Below, piece by piece: positions 48,070 to 58,108 of a DNA stretch of 64,000 bases. Each line of letters starts with the position of its first letter. Positions within the stretch are counted from its first letter, which is position 1. A program made the translations under genes and the position numbers. The notes under the pieces are model-generated. The model did no database searches and was not told the origin of the DNA. It was given only the letters and a program-made list of their open reading frames with translations. Source of the stretch: Cavenderia fasciculata. Taxonomy: Eukaryota > Evosea > Eumycetozoa > Acytosteliales > Cavenderiaceae. The stretch lies in assembly GCF_000203815.1 (NCBI RefSeq), contig NW_004457718.1, forward strand, positions 310,001 to 374,000, written 5' to 3'.

Positions 48070-48741
48070 TCAATCTTGACTTACACCAATCATTGCAGCA
48101 ATGATAAAGAGATTATATAAAATGATAGTGGGGACTGCAAAGACGAGTGATACAATGGCCATCCTTCTTGCATGTATATTGGTTGATTTACGGAATAAAA
48201 TGAATGATATTACCCATAGACAAACAAATCCCCAACCAAGGATAAACATGATGATGGTAGCAGTCAACTCTTTTTTACCTTGAACATCGTCATAATGGTA
48301 ATACTCTAGATGGAACTTTTCGGCATCACCATAGACCTTGTCAACTTCTTCATTGATGACAATGATACCTGATCTTCCACCACCAATATCAACATGATCA
48401 ATCTGTTGTTGATAATTTGAATTATTTGTTTGATTATTCTGTAATAAATGTTCACTCATTGAATTGGCATTTGATGAAGGATCCACTACATTGATGATTC
48501 CACTTGGCGGATAATAAGGATTGAAATTACTATCATTTGAATTATGTGGTTGATGGTGATGATGTTGCTGATCAGCTCCATTTAATTTTAATTCTTCTTC
48601 ATTTTCTATATCAATATTATTTATACTATTACTATGACTATGATGACGTATATGATCATTTCGATTATTACTAATTTGATTATTATTATTATTTTCAATA
48701 TTTGGGTCAAGTTGTGAATATGATTGTTTAATTTCTATCAT
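48070..48741 (-). CDS. Two-pass membrane protein with Asn/His-rich N-terminus
   Basis: A single exon of 223 codons. Residues 1-110 are low complexity (Asn and His runs). A short folded stretch follows (VDIGGGRSGIIVINEEVDKVYGD), then two membrane helices (TATIIMFILGWGFVCLWVIS and a second around LVFAVPTIILYNLFIIAAMI). The linker RKSTNIHARRMAIVSL resembles HNRSKDKVARVLAKVSL in the next gene (49189-49572), so the two are distant paralogues. Function unknown; an endomembrane location is likely. Confidence 0.72.
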   Translation of the reverse strand: MIEIKQSYSQLDPNIENNNNNQISNNRNDHIRHHSHSNSINNIDIENEEELKLNGADQQHHHHQPHNSNDSNFNPYYPPSGIINVVDPSSNANSMSEHLLQNNQTNNSNYQQQIDHVDIGGGRSGIIVINEEVDKVYGDAEKFHLEYYHYDDVQGKKELTATIIMFILGWGFVCLWVISFILFRKSTNIHARRMAIVSLVFAVPTIILYNLFIIAAMIGVSQD

Positions 48742-49188
48742 TCTTTTTTTTTTGGTTAAATAAAACTATAAATGTATCTATTGATTGTTTGATTGATATT
48801 CACAAAAAAGATATGAGTGGAATGGGATTTATAGTGATAGACAAATAGGGATATCATGATCGGTTTTTCTACTATTTTATTTTAATTTGACTGTCTAGTA
48901 TCATCCATCATAATAATAATGTAACCATCATGATTTATTTCCTGTTTGGGGTGACTGTGTGGGTTGTTTCAAAAAACAGTGTGAGGAGGTACGATGTATT
49001 GGATATTCATACACTCACTTTGAATCCTAGGATAAAAATAACTTCATCGTTTTGTTTATTATCATCATCACCAATGATCATGCATCACAGATATACAGCT
49101 ATAAAAATTAATAATATTGTTTTGTTTGTGAATTTATTTAAATAAATTAATTTTGTTGAAGAAAGAAGAGGAGGATGTAGAAATGATT
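48742..49188. other. Intergenic spacer
   Basis: 447 bp between two minus-strand genes, upstream of the gene ending at 48741. A somewhat less A/T-rich stretch (48940-49090) has a plus-strand ORF (48930-49145) with no recognisable features. I see no supported gene. Confidence 0.35.
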
Positions 49189-49572
49189 TTATGCTCTATT
49201 AGGATCATTGAAACCAGTTAAATAAACTATTAAACAAGTTAAACAGATAACGAATAGAGTAGCAAAAATTCCGAATAATCCAAGTGATACCTTTGCCAAT
49301 ACTCTAGCAACTTTGTCTTTGGATCGATTGTGCAAACAATAATTGATTGACCATGGTAGTATAAACAAGAATCCAATACAAAAGAGTAGACATGATTTCT
49401 TTCTATCCTGTGCTTTTCTGGCTTCCTTTTCCAAATCTTGTTTCTTTGCCTTTTCAACATCAAATTCTTTGTATTGTCCATTTTGTTTTTTCACTCCTGA
49501 TATATTATCCTTGGTTGCATTGTAATCTTTTAATTGATCACTTATACTTTTTTTTGGTTCCAATACTGTCAT
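49189..49572 (-). CDS. Small two-pass membrane protein
   Basis: A single exon of 127 codons starting MTVLEPKKSISDQLKDYN. A charged N-terminal half (KAKKQDLEKEARKAQDRKK) precedes two hydrophobic segments (CLLFCIGFLFILPWSINYCL and LGLFGIFATLFVICLTCLIVYL). The inter-helix motif RSK-x3-AR-x3-KVSL matches its neighbour at 48070-48741. Likely an endomembrane protein; family not recognised. Confidence 0.75.
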   Translation of the reverse strand: MTVLEPKKSISDQLKDYNATKDNISGVKKQNGQYKEFDVEKAKKQDLEKEARKAQDRKKSCLLFCIGFLFILPWSINYCLHNRSKDKVARVLAKVSLGLFGIFATLFVICLTCLIVYLTGFNDPNRA

Positions 49573-50111
49573 TCTTTCTATTTCTTTTTATATTTATAAA
49601 ACAATATTTCTTCTTCTTCTTCTTCTGTTTAAGTTGATGTTGATTAAATTAATGTTGTTTCCAAACCAACTGATCAATCAATATTGATTTTCTACTACTA
49701 CTGTCAATCTATCGTATTAAAAAAATAATGTGGATTGATATTTAGTTTGTATCTACATTTGATTATCCATCCAGGAATTATTTCAATATTTTGGTAATCT
49801 ACAATTAATTGTTCGTTTGTATGTGTGAGTGGAAATATGTGGGTAGCATTTTTGTTGACAACAAAAGAAGATATCAAGTTGTTTTGATAGAAATTGTGGG
49901 TAAAGTAAGAGTAGGGGTGGTAATATTTTTTTGATTTGATTTGATTTCTGCAGAAGATTGATAAAATATTAAAATCTCTATCTTTTTGTTTGTTTGTTTG
50001 AGATTTAGATTTAGTATTGGAATATTTGACCATCACCTAACTTTTTTTTAAATGTGTTTTGTTTTTTTAAATTATTATTTATTTCCTCTCTCTCTCTGGT
50101 ATTGTTTTTTT
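49573..50111. other. Intergenic spacer with doubtful ORF
   Basis: 539 bp upstream of the small membrane protein gene, with CTT repeats at 49607-49627. A 110-codon minus-strand ORF (49704-50036) is open but has no domain, signal or paralogue in the window. I leave it uncalled. Confidence 0.35.
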
Positions 50112-53100
50112 CTATTCTGATTTTGTATGACTATTTGAAGAAGATTGATTATTATTATTTTGATTACTACTATCATCCAAATCATCAATTAATTCTGTAA
50201 TTTTTAACTTTTGTTTAGAAATGAAACGTTTGATATCTTCATTGCTTGAAGGAGGTTTGTCAGATGGTACCATTTTTCTCTTTAACTTGTGAACAAACAT
50301 GATTAAATAGGCAAATGCAACTGCAAACAATGATATAATACTTAGTAGAAAAGAAATTAAAATATTTCTTTCATTCTTTCTTTGTACTGATAATACTATA
50401 TCATCTAATCTTTTAATCTAAATGGAAAATGTAAAATGTAATTAATAAATGAATTATTTCCTCTCTTTTTGTTATTTGTTTTTTTTTTTTTGCTTACTCT
50501 ATTTGAATAAGATTGTAAAGTATCAACATTAATGTTAACCTTTTCTTCAATGATTGGTAATTCCTTGTAGATTTGTCCAATTTTTCCATTTGTAGCTTCC
50601 AATACTTTTTCATTGGTTGAGAATAATGCCAAAGCTTTGGCGGATCGATCACGGAGTAATTGGAAATTATCAGACATTTCCTCAAACTCTTGTTTCAAAA
50701 TAGTATAATCCTTTTGTTGTTGTTCTACCAGTGTTTCCAATTCTTTAATCTTTTCAAATAACTTTTGTTTCTCTTCTGCTTCGGTTGGTGTTTCCAGTTT
50801 GTTTACATCTTCACTGTCACGACCATGGTTACCAGCTACATCATCTGAATATTCTTCATCATCTGTTGAAAGGTGTAACATTGCATTTGGTCCAACTATA
50901 GGCGCGGGTTGTTGAGATGACATATTATTTTGATTATTTTGATTATTTACATTTTGTTGACTATGTTGCAATTTTAGATTTCTATTTTGAATGGATTGAA
51001 TCAATGGAGAAGAGGATGAAGGACTTGCTGAAGCAGTAGATGATATTGCATGTTGTAAGGATGGTGATGATATTTGAGAGACAGGTGCTGATCCACCAGC
51101 TTGAGTAATACCATGAATAAACTTGTTTCGAGCAAATAACGGTGAAGAGGGGAGTATATCATTTCCAGACCCTTCCGATTCGTAATAGCCTCCGCTGCTA
51201 TGACTATCCATATAACTCTTTTCACTCTTACTTGTATCAGACTCTGCATCTCCATATTCATATTCATCATCTTCATCATCACTATCCATGTTGTTGTTGT
51301 TGTTGTTGTTGTTGGATCGACCGCCGCGGTTATTATTATCATCTTGATCAAAATTATTAAATTTAATATCATCTTGATCAAGATCTTCATTCATATTTTG
51401 TTGTTGTTGTTGTTGTTGTTGTTGTTGGTTTCTATTTACAAAGTTGTTTTCATAATTATTATTATTATTATTATTATTAGTTAAATCTAGTGGTTGTATA
51501 TCTGGTATATTGTTATTATTATTATTATTATCATCTTGATGTTGTGCACCAAGTGAATACGCTCTATTATGATGATGATGATGGTTATTCTCTTTATCTT
51601 TTATATGATCCAAATAACTTAGAATATTTTTTCCAGGTGCATCTGGATAGATTCTATTCTTTTGTTGAAAGTTTTTCATTAGTTCGTTGAATGACATGTA
51701 GTCTTTGATGGGATGATTGGGTGGTTTGTATCCAAGTGACTCTAGTTTTCTTTTGAGATTGTTAATGTCTTCGGCGATGCCTTTGAATGTGAATTGGTCA
51801 ATGTATCCCTCGACCTCTTTCGAGTTGGAGATGCCATTCTTTCGGTTATTGTCAATTTGGAATGCTTTGACTGCGTTGATTGTCTTTTGGTCGTACTGGC
51901 CATCGATACGTGTCAACAAGGGGAGATAGTTGAGATGAGACAGTGCAGCTTGCAGTTCCTTGACAAACAAAGTGATGTTGCTGAGATTGGTCGACGAGGC
52001 GCCCGACAACTGTTCAAACGTCGTACGTGCATCACTGTCAAATGGTAGATACGACAAGAGATACTTGGATCGCATACACCCCAGTCGTTTGAGTTGGAGG
52101 TTGATCTTGAGCGACGAGATGTATCTGTCGAAATCATTGCCCAACTGATTCGACCGAAGTGCAATGAAATTGAGACCCAATCCAGTACCAGAGCTCGACA
52201 GACTCGTTCCACTACCACCACTACTGATCATCTGTGAGTTTACAACGATCAGTTGTCCAAGCTTTGTTTTTGTCGGGTAACATCCAGCTGGTGGTTTTGA
52301 AAAGAGTGTTGATAATGATCTTGTATTACTTCCTCCTCCTCCTATATCACCAATTTGATTGTTTGATTGAGAGGAAGAAGCAGACTCTCTAGAAGAAGGT
52401 TTAAATACTGCAACTATAATTTCGTCACGAGGATTACCAGTAAACTCTACGGCAGACCATAAATGATTTGATTTGAATATCCATTCTTCAACTGCATACA
52501 TTCTATATTCCCTCAATATCCTGTTGTCGCTAACCAACTCCCATTTACAATCGTTTGCATATGATTTGATTCTTTCTCTTTCACATGTAACATATAATTC
52601 ATCTAAATTGGATGATGACGATGATGAATAATCATCATATGTCTGTTGTTGACCATGATGGTTTACTTTTAAACCTCCACTTGAACTTGTCAATGATGCA
52701 GTTCCCGAGAGGGAAGATGTAAGTTGATTGTTGGGAGATGTTGACTTTTTGGCATTGATGGGCAGTCCGCCCGATCTCTTTGACAAGTCATTTGAAACAC
52801 CCTGAGAGTTACTACTAGTCAACATTGACATCATCTTTCGTCTCAATTCCTTTTCAATTGGATCTTCTATTGATGATGACGAAGAAGGTGCTCCCTCTCC
52901 TCCTTCACCATCCAATGCAAATGAATCATCTGAATTATCTATTTGTCTATTATTATTATTATTATTATTTGTTGTAGTCATTCTAACTATTCTCTTTGGT
53001 GATGATGAAGTTGGATGATAATCATTATTACTATTACTACTATGACTATTTAAACTATCTAACAACTTCCTCTCCTCCTCTGAAATTCTATTATTGTTGT

Positions 53101-53113
53101 CATTCATCATCAT
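50112..53113 (-). CDS. STB6-like protein with peptidoglycan-binding-like domain and C-terminal membrane anchor
   Basis: Exons 50498-53113 and 50112-50417 are joined by an 80-nt intron (GTAAGC donor, CATTTAG acceptor), giving 973 residues; without splicing the frame ends in lysine-rich intronic sequence. About residues 180-350 (EWIFKSNHLWSAVEFTGNP, then IALRSNQLGNDFDRYISSL) resemble the N-terminal domain of fungal STB6-like proteins. About residues 390-435 look like a peptidoglycan-binding-1 fold (LQAALSHLNYLPLLTRIDGQY, TINAVKAFQ). Long Asn and Gln runs follow, then a coiled coil (KLFEKIKELETLVEQQQKDY). Exon 2 encodes one membrane helix (ILISFLLSIISLFAVAFAYL) and a short basic tail. It is probably a tail-anchored endomembrane scaffold. 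The binding fold need not bind peptidoglycan. Confidence 0.78.
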
Positions 53114-53575
53114 AAGATTGATCGTGATACAAGTATGTACATATCAAGTTGACTTTTAATTAATTAATTGATTGATGTTTGAAATATATATATTATTACA
53201 ACACAGTTATCTATCTATCTATCTATCTACTCTTCTTTTTTAAATGTTTGTTTGTTTGATTGAAAAAATTAAAAAGACAGTTTGTTTGTTTGTTTGTGGG
53301 TGGTAGTTTCGATCCCCCCTCAGAAGTGGTGCAGTTCCCAATTCACACATTCTCCTCATATTTTTTTTTTTTCAACAAATCGGGCAACCGATTGGTTTAT
53401 CTCTCAGGTAGATTGAAGCAATGACTAGATGGATGATCGAGATCTAGATATTTTATCATTCAATTAATATTAAATTTAAATAAATAGATTGACCTAAAAT
53501 TAAATGGATCATATCATAAATATAATTACACAACAAAAAAAATAGTACTATTTTACTTTTAGAAATAATTATGAT
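53114..53575. other. Intergenic spacer with TATC run and small dyad
   Basis: Upstream region of the STB6-like gene. It has ATCT units at 53206-53228, TTTG repeats near 53245 and 53280, and a perfect dyad AATCGG-GCAA-CCGATT at 53378-53393. No coding sequence is evident. Confidence 0.4.
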
Positions 53576-53971
53576 TTACAATTGGTCAGCTGATACAATG
53601 TAACATAAACAACACTTAGACACACAAGCCCAATGGGCCATGTGATGCATACAAAACGATGGATACCAAACACCTTTAACCTTTTTACAACTATGAAAAA
53701 AACGACACTTTGTTAACATTCATAATCTTTCATTTTTTGAGTTTATAGATTCCCATATTCATTTTTCGACGAGGTCGCATACATAGAGGTCTCTAGAAAC
53801 CTATCATACCTCTTTAATAAGAACGTAAATACTTCCTAAAAAGATTGAAGGTCGCAGTTTATCGACCGGACGTCTAGAGAGACTTACAAACAGGAAGGAG
53901 AATACTAGCTTGCTTTCCACTGTGATCTGATTTTCAACGAATGATCCCAACTTGCAAGTTTTACAATCCAT
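53576..53971 (-). CDS. Small cysteine-rich protein gene, three exons
   Basis: Exons 53888-53971 (84 nt), 53810-53835 (26 nt) and 53576-53690 (115 nt) join in one frame to give 74 residues. The introns have GTAAGT and GTATGA donors and TTTTTAG and TCATAG acceptors. Exon 1 reads MDCKTCKLGSFVENQ, with a CxxC. Exon 3 reads SFCMHHMAHWACVSKCCLC, and the protein ends SADQL. Ten Cys and three His suggest metal binding or disulphides. The ATG lies in a typical A-rich context. Alternatively exon 3 alone makes a 47-residue ORF from 53719, or exon 2 reads through to a 58-residue product. Family not recognised. Confidence 0.55.
53765..53832 (-). repeat. 67-nt repeated element, copy 1
   Basis: This segment (TATTTACGTTCTTATTAAAG... 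on the minus strand) recurs at 54071-54138 with few differences and one 1-nt gap. It contains the hairpin AGGTTTC-TA-GAGACCT; the one base change in the stem keeps a U-G pair on the minus-strand RNA. It overlaps exon 2 and the start of intron 2 of the small Cys-rich gene. Confidence 0.75.
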
Positions 53972-54070
53972 TATATATTTATATTTAATTTAAAAAGACA
54001 TAAACAAACAAACAAATAATCAATTGAATACATACACACAAACATCTTAACAGATTGTTGTTATTATTGT

Positions 54071-54138
54071 TTCGATGAGGTCCACAAACATAGAGGTTTC
54101 TAGAAACCTATCGTACCTCTTTAATAAGAACGTAAATA
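54071..54138 (-). repeat. 67-nt repeated element, copy 2
   Basis: The second copy, with the perfect palindrome AGGTTTCTAGAAACCT. On the minus strand it can be read as MLFTFLLKRYDRFLETSMF and then to a stop near 54047; the two differences between copies in the first 17 codons are synonymous. It sits in the upstream region of the gene at 54352. T and A runs flank it (54167-54202). Confidence 0.75.
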
Positions 54139-54351
54139 ACATTTTCTTTATCTGTATTGTGTCTGTGAAAAAAAAAAATAATAATTTACAAAAAAAAAAA
54201 AAAGGCACTGTATTCTTGTTAATTTTCAATATTTGTTCATTAGTAATTTTAAATTTAAAATTATGTTTTATTATTTATTTATTATATATTATCATCAAAC
54301 TTAACTTAACTTTGACACAGGTTAAGTGCTTGATTCATTATCTAGTATGAC

Positions 54352-55638
54352 ATGTTAAGAATAAGAGCAGAAAAGAAAAAAGAGACACTTCTTTTAAAAG
54401 AAGAGTTATTTAGATTGGTATGGAATAATGTGGTGCTTAGAAGATTGATATGTGCAAAGATACAAGAATGTGTGTTGGTGTTGGTACCCGAGACGATACG
54501 TTTGGAGTTGTTTGGTAGCAAGTCGAGACACTTGGCAATGATCAAAGAGTACAAACGCGACCCCAAGAGACACTATGAACTCAACGGTAGCTTCTACTTG
54601 TACACTTGTCCGTTACTGACACCTCGCATATTCAAGTATTACTATGAATACGTGATGCAGAGGAAAAAGAGGCCGACAGACTTTGACTTGATACTCGACA
54701 AGATATCATTATCCCCAAGGAATCTGGTTGACTGTTGGTTGTTTAAAACCACATATGAATTGTTAAAGAGTAAAGGTGTACCACTCGACAAGATGGCGTC
54801 AACGTCTACATGGGCAAACATAGTACGTACAAATAATGTAGAGCTGTACAACTTTGTAAAGACGGTGTTACCACTGCCAAAACGAGTCGACGATTTAAAA
54901 GCTTTGGTGAGTGTGGCTGCTATGACACCTGAAACCAAGCTATCGTATTATGAAAGGTTAATGCCGATCTCTCAAGACACTAAATTACTCGCTACACTAT
55001 TGGACGACCTCATTGAACACGATCCGTGTGAAAGGTACCTCGAACAAGTAGATTACGGTACATTGGTGTGTACTGGAAATATGGGTATACTCCAGACACT
55101 TGCCGAGCACGCAGGCGACTATATACGACGAACTATCACGAGTGGAGGGTCTAGTATTGGTGGAGGACGTGCCGAACGTCGTCGACACCGTCACACACAC
55201 CTAACAAAGGAAATGATGTTGCTAGCTATGCGTAGCAAGCAAATCAACTCTGTTAGATACCTCCACCACGAAATGGAGATGCCAATCGAGACTGACGCAC
55301 TCGTCGAAGCTGCTCGTTCCTGTGACCTCCCCTTTGTCATTGATGTTAACAGTATAGACCCTTCTGCAGGCCGCCTATACACCATTTTTCTCTATGTCAT
55401 GAGTGCCAAGTTTATCCATGACGCTCACTACTTTTCACCCAGGTGTCTTGACCTTTGGCGTGACTACCGACGCGACTTTTGCATCTTCGTCGAAACTCTA
55501 AACTATATCGATCAAAAGCTACACTATCAAATCGACCACCACCTGGAATTCAAGTATCACGCCAAACCTATCCAACAACACTTTAAAATATTTGAATCTG
55601 GTTCTTTAATTCCACCTTTATCTTTTGATTTTGATTAA
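54352..55638 (+). CDS. Divergent ankyrin-like dictyostelid protein
   Basis: A single exon of 428 codons from MLRIRAEKKKETLLLKEE. The head LFRLVWNNVVLRRLICAKI resembles in pattern the LFKSVF-x-NSYTRSVIIKHV head of the array at 17704-37272. Degenerate helical repeats follow (VELYNFVKTVLPLP, GNMGILQTLAEHAGDY, KQINSVRYLHHEMEMP). Codon use is clearly more G+C-rich than in the array (many C-ending codons), so it is an old relative rather than a recent escapee. An Arg/His-rich loop lies near 55163-55200. Function unknown. Confidence 0.75.
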   Translation: MLRIRAEKKKETLLLKEELFRLVWNNVVLRRLICAKIQECVLVLVPETIRLELFGSKSRHLAMIKEYKRDPKRHYELNGSFYLYTCPLLTPRIFKYYYEYVMQRKKRPTDFDLILDKISLSPRNLVDCWLFKTTYELLKSKGVPLDKMASTSTWANIVRTNNVELYNFVKTVLPLPKRVDDLKALVSVAAMTPETKLSYYERLMPISQDTKLLATLLDDLIEHDPCERYLEQVDYGTLVCTGNMGILQTLAEHAGDYIRRTITSGGSSIGGGRAERRRHRHTHLTKEMMLLAMRSKQINSVRYLHHEMEMPIETDALVEAARSCDLPFVIDVNSIDPSAGRLYTIFLYVMSAKFIHDAHYFSPRCLDLWRDYRRDFCIFVETLNYIDQKLHYQIDHHLEFKYHAKPIQQHFKIFESGSLIPPLSFDFD

Positions 55639-56372
55639 TAGTCAAACAACATAAATAAATAATAAACAAAACAAACAACAATATTAATATTAATATGTTC
55701 AACTTAGTCGGTTCGAATCGATTACATCATCTTCCATTGAAAAATGCATTGCAATGAAGCAAAGGGTGGATTCTTTTAAATTAAAGAGGTCAAGTTTGGT
55801 TGCGGTATTATTCTCGCATGCGGAAAACGCCATCGAAAACTTTAAAAGTTTTTTTTTTAATCTTTTTTTTTTCTTGAGTGTGTGAGACACACAGAGTCGC
55901 GACTCTCAAGATATCCCTCTCTTGTCTTAAACAACAACATCATCTATATATTACTTAATTATCTATATTCATCATCTCAACTCTTGCAGTAGTAGTAGTA
56001 GTACTAGTAGTGTAATAACAGTAAGAGTAGGTGTCAATCAATCAACCAACACTCAATCATCAACACTCAATCACAATCAAAAATCAATCACAGTACAAAA
56101 ATATCTGATGATCAAGTCAAAGTCAAGTCAATGAAGCTTTGAGATTATGATAATCAATCATATTCAATATACATACATAGTAAAAAAAGATGATATTACT
56201 TTAGTTTGGACCTATCAACAACAACAACATCATCATCATCATCCTTCCCTATCAATCAATCAATCAATCAATCATATATCACAATATTTTACTACTACTA
56301 TGTAAAATACACATACACATACATATAATCTAACAAATCAAATCAATAATTATTTTAGGATATATCTAAAAA
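55639..56372 (+). promoter_or_regulatory. Upstream region of the MRH gene with nested palindromes
   Basis: 734 bp. A G+C-richer patch (55700-55850) has a minus-strand ORF (55699-55890) of doubtful reality. Next comes GTGTGTGAGACACAC (55879-55893) and then GAGTCGCGACTC (55894-55905), enclosed by CTTGAG/CTCAAG. A long leader of AAT, ATC and CAA repeats runs to the ATG at 56373. This sequence probably includes the promoter and a long 5' UTR. Confidence 0.5.
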
Positions 56373-57291
56373 ATGATGAGAGTAGCTTTTCTTATTGTTG
56401 CAATCATTGCTTGTATGATCAATGGATCATACTCTGCCGCCACCAATTGCGTCTTTGGTGAACAAAATTTCTCTGGTTTCAAGTATGTTTAAAACATTGA
56501 TATTTTTTTGACACATATGACTAACCCAACATTAAATTAAATTTCTTTTAGTGGTTCTTATACTTTCAAGTTTGTTGAATTCAGAATTTAAAATATATAT
56601 ATATTTGGGAATGATTACTTTACTTATGCCTTTTTCTCTTTAATTTTCTAGTGTCGCAGGTACAAATTATATTTGGTCAGTTTGTCAAGCCAATACACAA
56701 TGTAATAATCTTCTTACAGCCACCGGCGTTGTTTCATGTCAAAAGCCAACAACTGGCACACCACAAAACACTGGTTTACTTGCCGGCGGTACCTGGAGTG
56801 CATACCCAGACGGAGCTGCTACCGTCAACTACAAGTCTGGCACTGCTCCATGCAAGAGTTCAGGCAAGGTAAGACAAACCAACATGTTTTTCACATGCGC
56901 CAAGGGTGCTCAAAACAAGGTTATTTCGGCCGACGAAAGCGCCACCAAGTGTATCTATGAAGTTTTCATGAGCGGTGACTCTGCTTGTGCTGGTGGTAGT
57001 TCAACCGACAGCGGTCCATCATCGTCTGGAACTGGCGGTGACAGTGGCAAGAAGGGTGGAATTGGTGGAGGCTGGATCTTTATCATTATCTTACTCGTTG
57101 CCACCACCGTCTACATTCTCGCCGGTATTGGTTTCAACTACAAGGTCCGTAATCTCCGTGGAAAGGAAATGTTCCCCAACTATGCTTTCTGGGCTGACTT
57201 CCCAGGTCTCCTCAAGGATGGTGTCTTGTTTATCAAGTCCAAGGTTTCTGGAGGTGGTGCTTCTGGTGGTTCTGGTTATCAACAAGTTTAA
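56373..57291 (+). CDS. MRH/ATG27-like type I membrane protein
   Basis: Exons 56373-56482, 56552-56569 and 56652-57291 give 255 residues. The signal peptide is MMRVAFLIVAIIACMINGSYS. The luminal domain has NYIWSVCQ, GVVSCQ, an AATVNYKSG and paired cysteines, as in the mannose-6-phosphate-receptor-homology fold of ATG27 and cation-dependent M6P-receptor-like proteins. A Ser/Gly linker leads to a membrane helix (GWIFIIILLVATTVYILAGI). The cytosolic tail has MFPNYAFWADFPGLLKDG and ends GYQQV. Such proteins cycle between Golgi, endosome and vacuole. The 18-nt middle exon is optional for frame. The 3' part is G+C-rich for this DNA, suggesting high expression. Confidence 0.82.
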
Positions 57292-58108
57292 AATTAAATT
57301 AAATTAAATAATCAAATAATATCAAAATAATCAAATAATATTTTCTCAAAACAATACACACATAACATACACACACACAACACAACCTATAAATAAAAAT
57401 AATCAAAATAAAAATAACTTGTATTTATTCTTTTCCTCTAATAATATATATATATATATTATCTCTATTCCAACCCAAACATACAATTCCAACAACAATC
57501 AATAGGTTATTTGAAACCAAATCCTAAATCCAATGTACATGACTTAACACACACACACACACATATGTTTCATTAATAATATTAATAGATTGATTGATTG
57601 GTAGGTAGATTGATTGAAGGTATGCACCCACCCTCAGGGAACAGTCCTTAGATGCAGGGGTGCGACCTAAACAAAAAAATATAATATTATTTTTGTTTGA
57701 TCATCAACACACACCTCAATGATCATTCACCCTAACCCTCAACTCACTATACTTTAAATATTTTTGATTGATATCTCTTTTTCAATCACTACAATCATTC
57801 ATTCTCCGCATCACACCCACACACTCACGCACAACACATCAATACTTGCGCTACCCAATTATATTCGGTCAGGTCAAGAGTTGATGATGGATGATGGTTT
57901 GAATGTTATTTTTAAACCATCATGTAAATCAATTAATTATAATCCATCCCTTCTCTCCCTCCTCTCTACTACGTTATACTCAAATAATGATGGAAAGCTA
58001 TTTAAATCCCCGGGGAGGGAGACAACATGATCATCATTTACATTTCATCTCTCTGATCACAATCACTATATTTCAACTATACTTTCTAAAAACAAAGAGT
58101 GATCAATC
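57292..58108 (+). promoter_or_regulatory. Spacer and promoter of the lectin/ComC gene
   Basis: The first half is the 3' flank of the MRH gene (A/T-rich, TA and CA runs). A strong stem GCACCC/GGGTGC brackets 57625-57664. From about 57690 on, the sequence is homologous to 61370-61744 upstream of the second copy. Conserved elements are the dyad GATGGTTT/AAACCATC (57893-57900, 57914-57921) and a 45-bp block (57963-58007) ending GGAAAGCTATTTAAAT. Confidence 0.6.

Noticed and set aside
47888-48073. 61-codon minus-strand ORF ending CLCYACGRPF
   Set aside because: Some coding-like composition, but no splice partners or homology found; not enough to call a gene.
48930-49145. 71-codon plus-strand ORF
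   Set aside because: No recognisable features; probably chance in a less A/T-rich patch.
49704-50036. 110-codon minus-strand ORF
   Set aside because: No domain, paralogue or good start context; it lies in a promoter region. Left as doubtful.
53300-53335. TTTCGATCC resembling a tRNA T loop
   Set aside because: No cloverleaf on either strand.
54071-54138. Hammerhead-like GAAAC next to a stem in the 67-nt element
   Set aside because: The CTGANGA core is absent, so a self-cleaving fold is not supported.
55705-55725. GGTTCGAATC, a possible tRNA B box
   Set aside because: The flanks do not form a T stem and no acceptor, D or anticodon arms could be placed.
55699-55890. 63-codon minus-strand ORF
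   Set aside because: The lysine-rich start comes from an A run; the rest is possible coding but unsupported.
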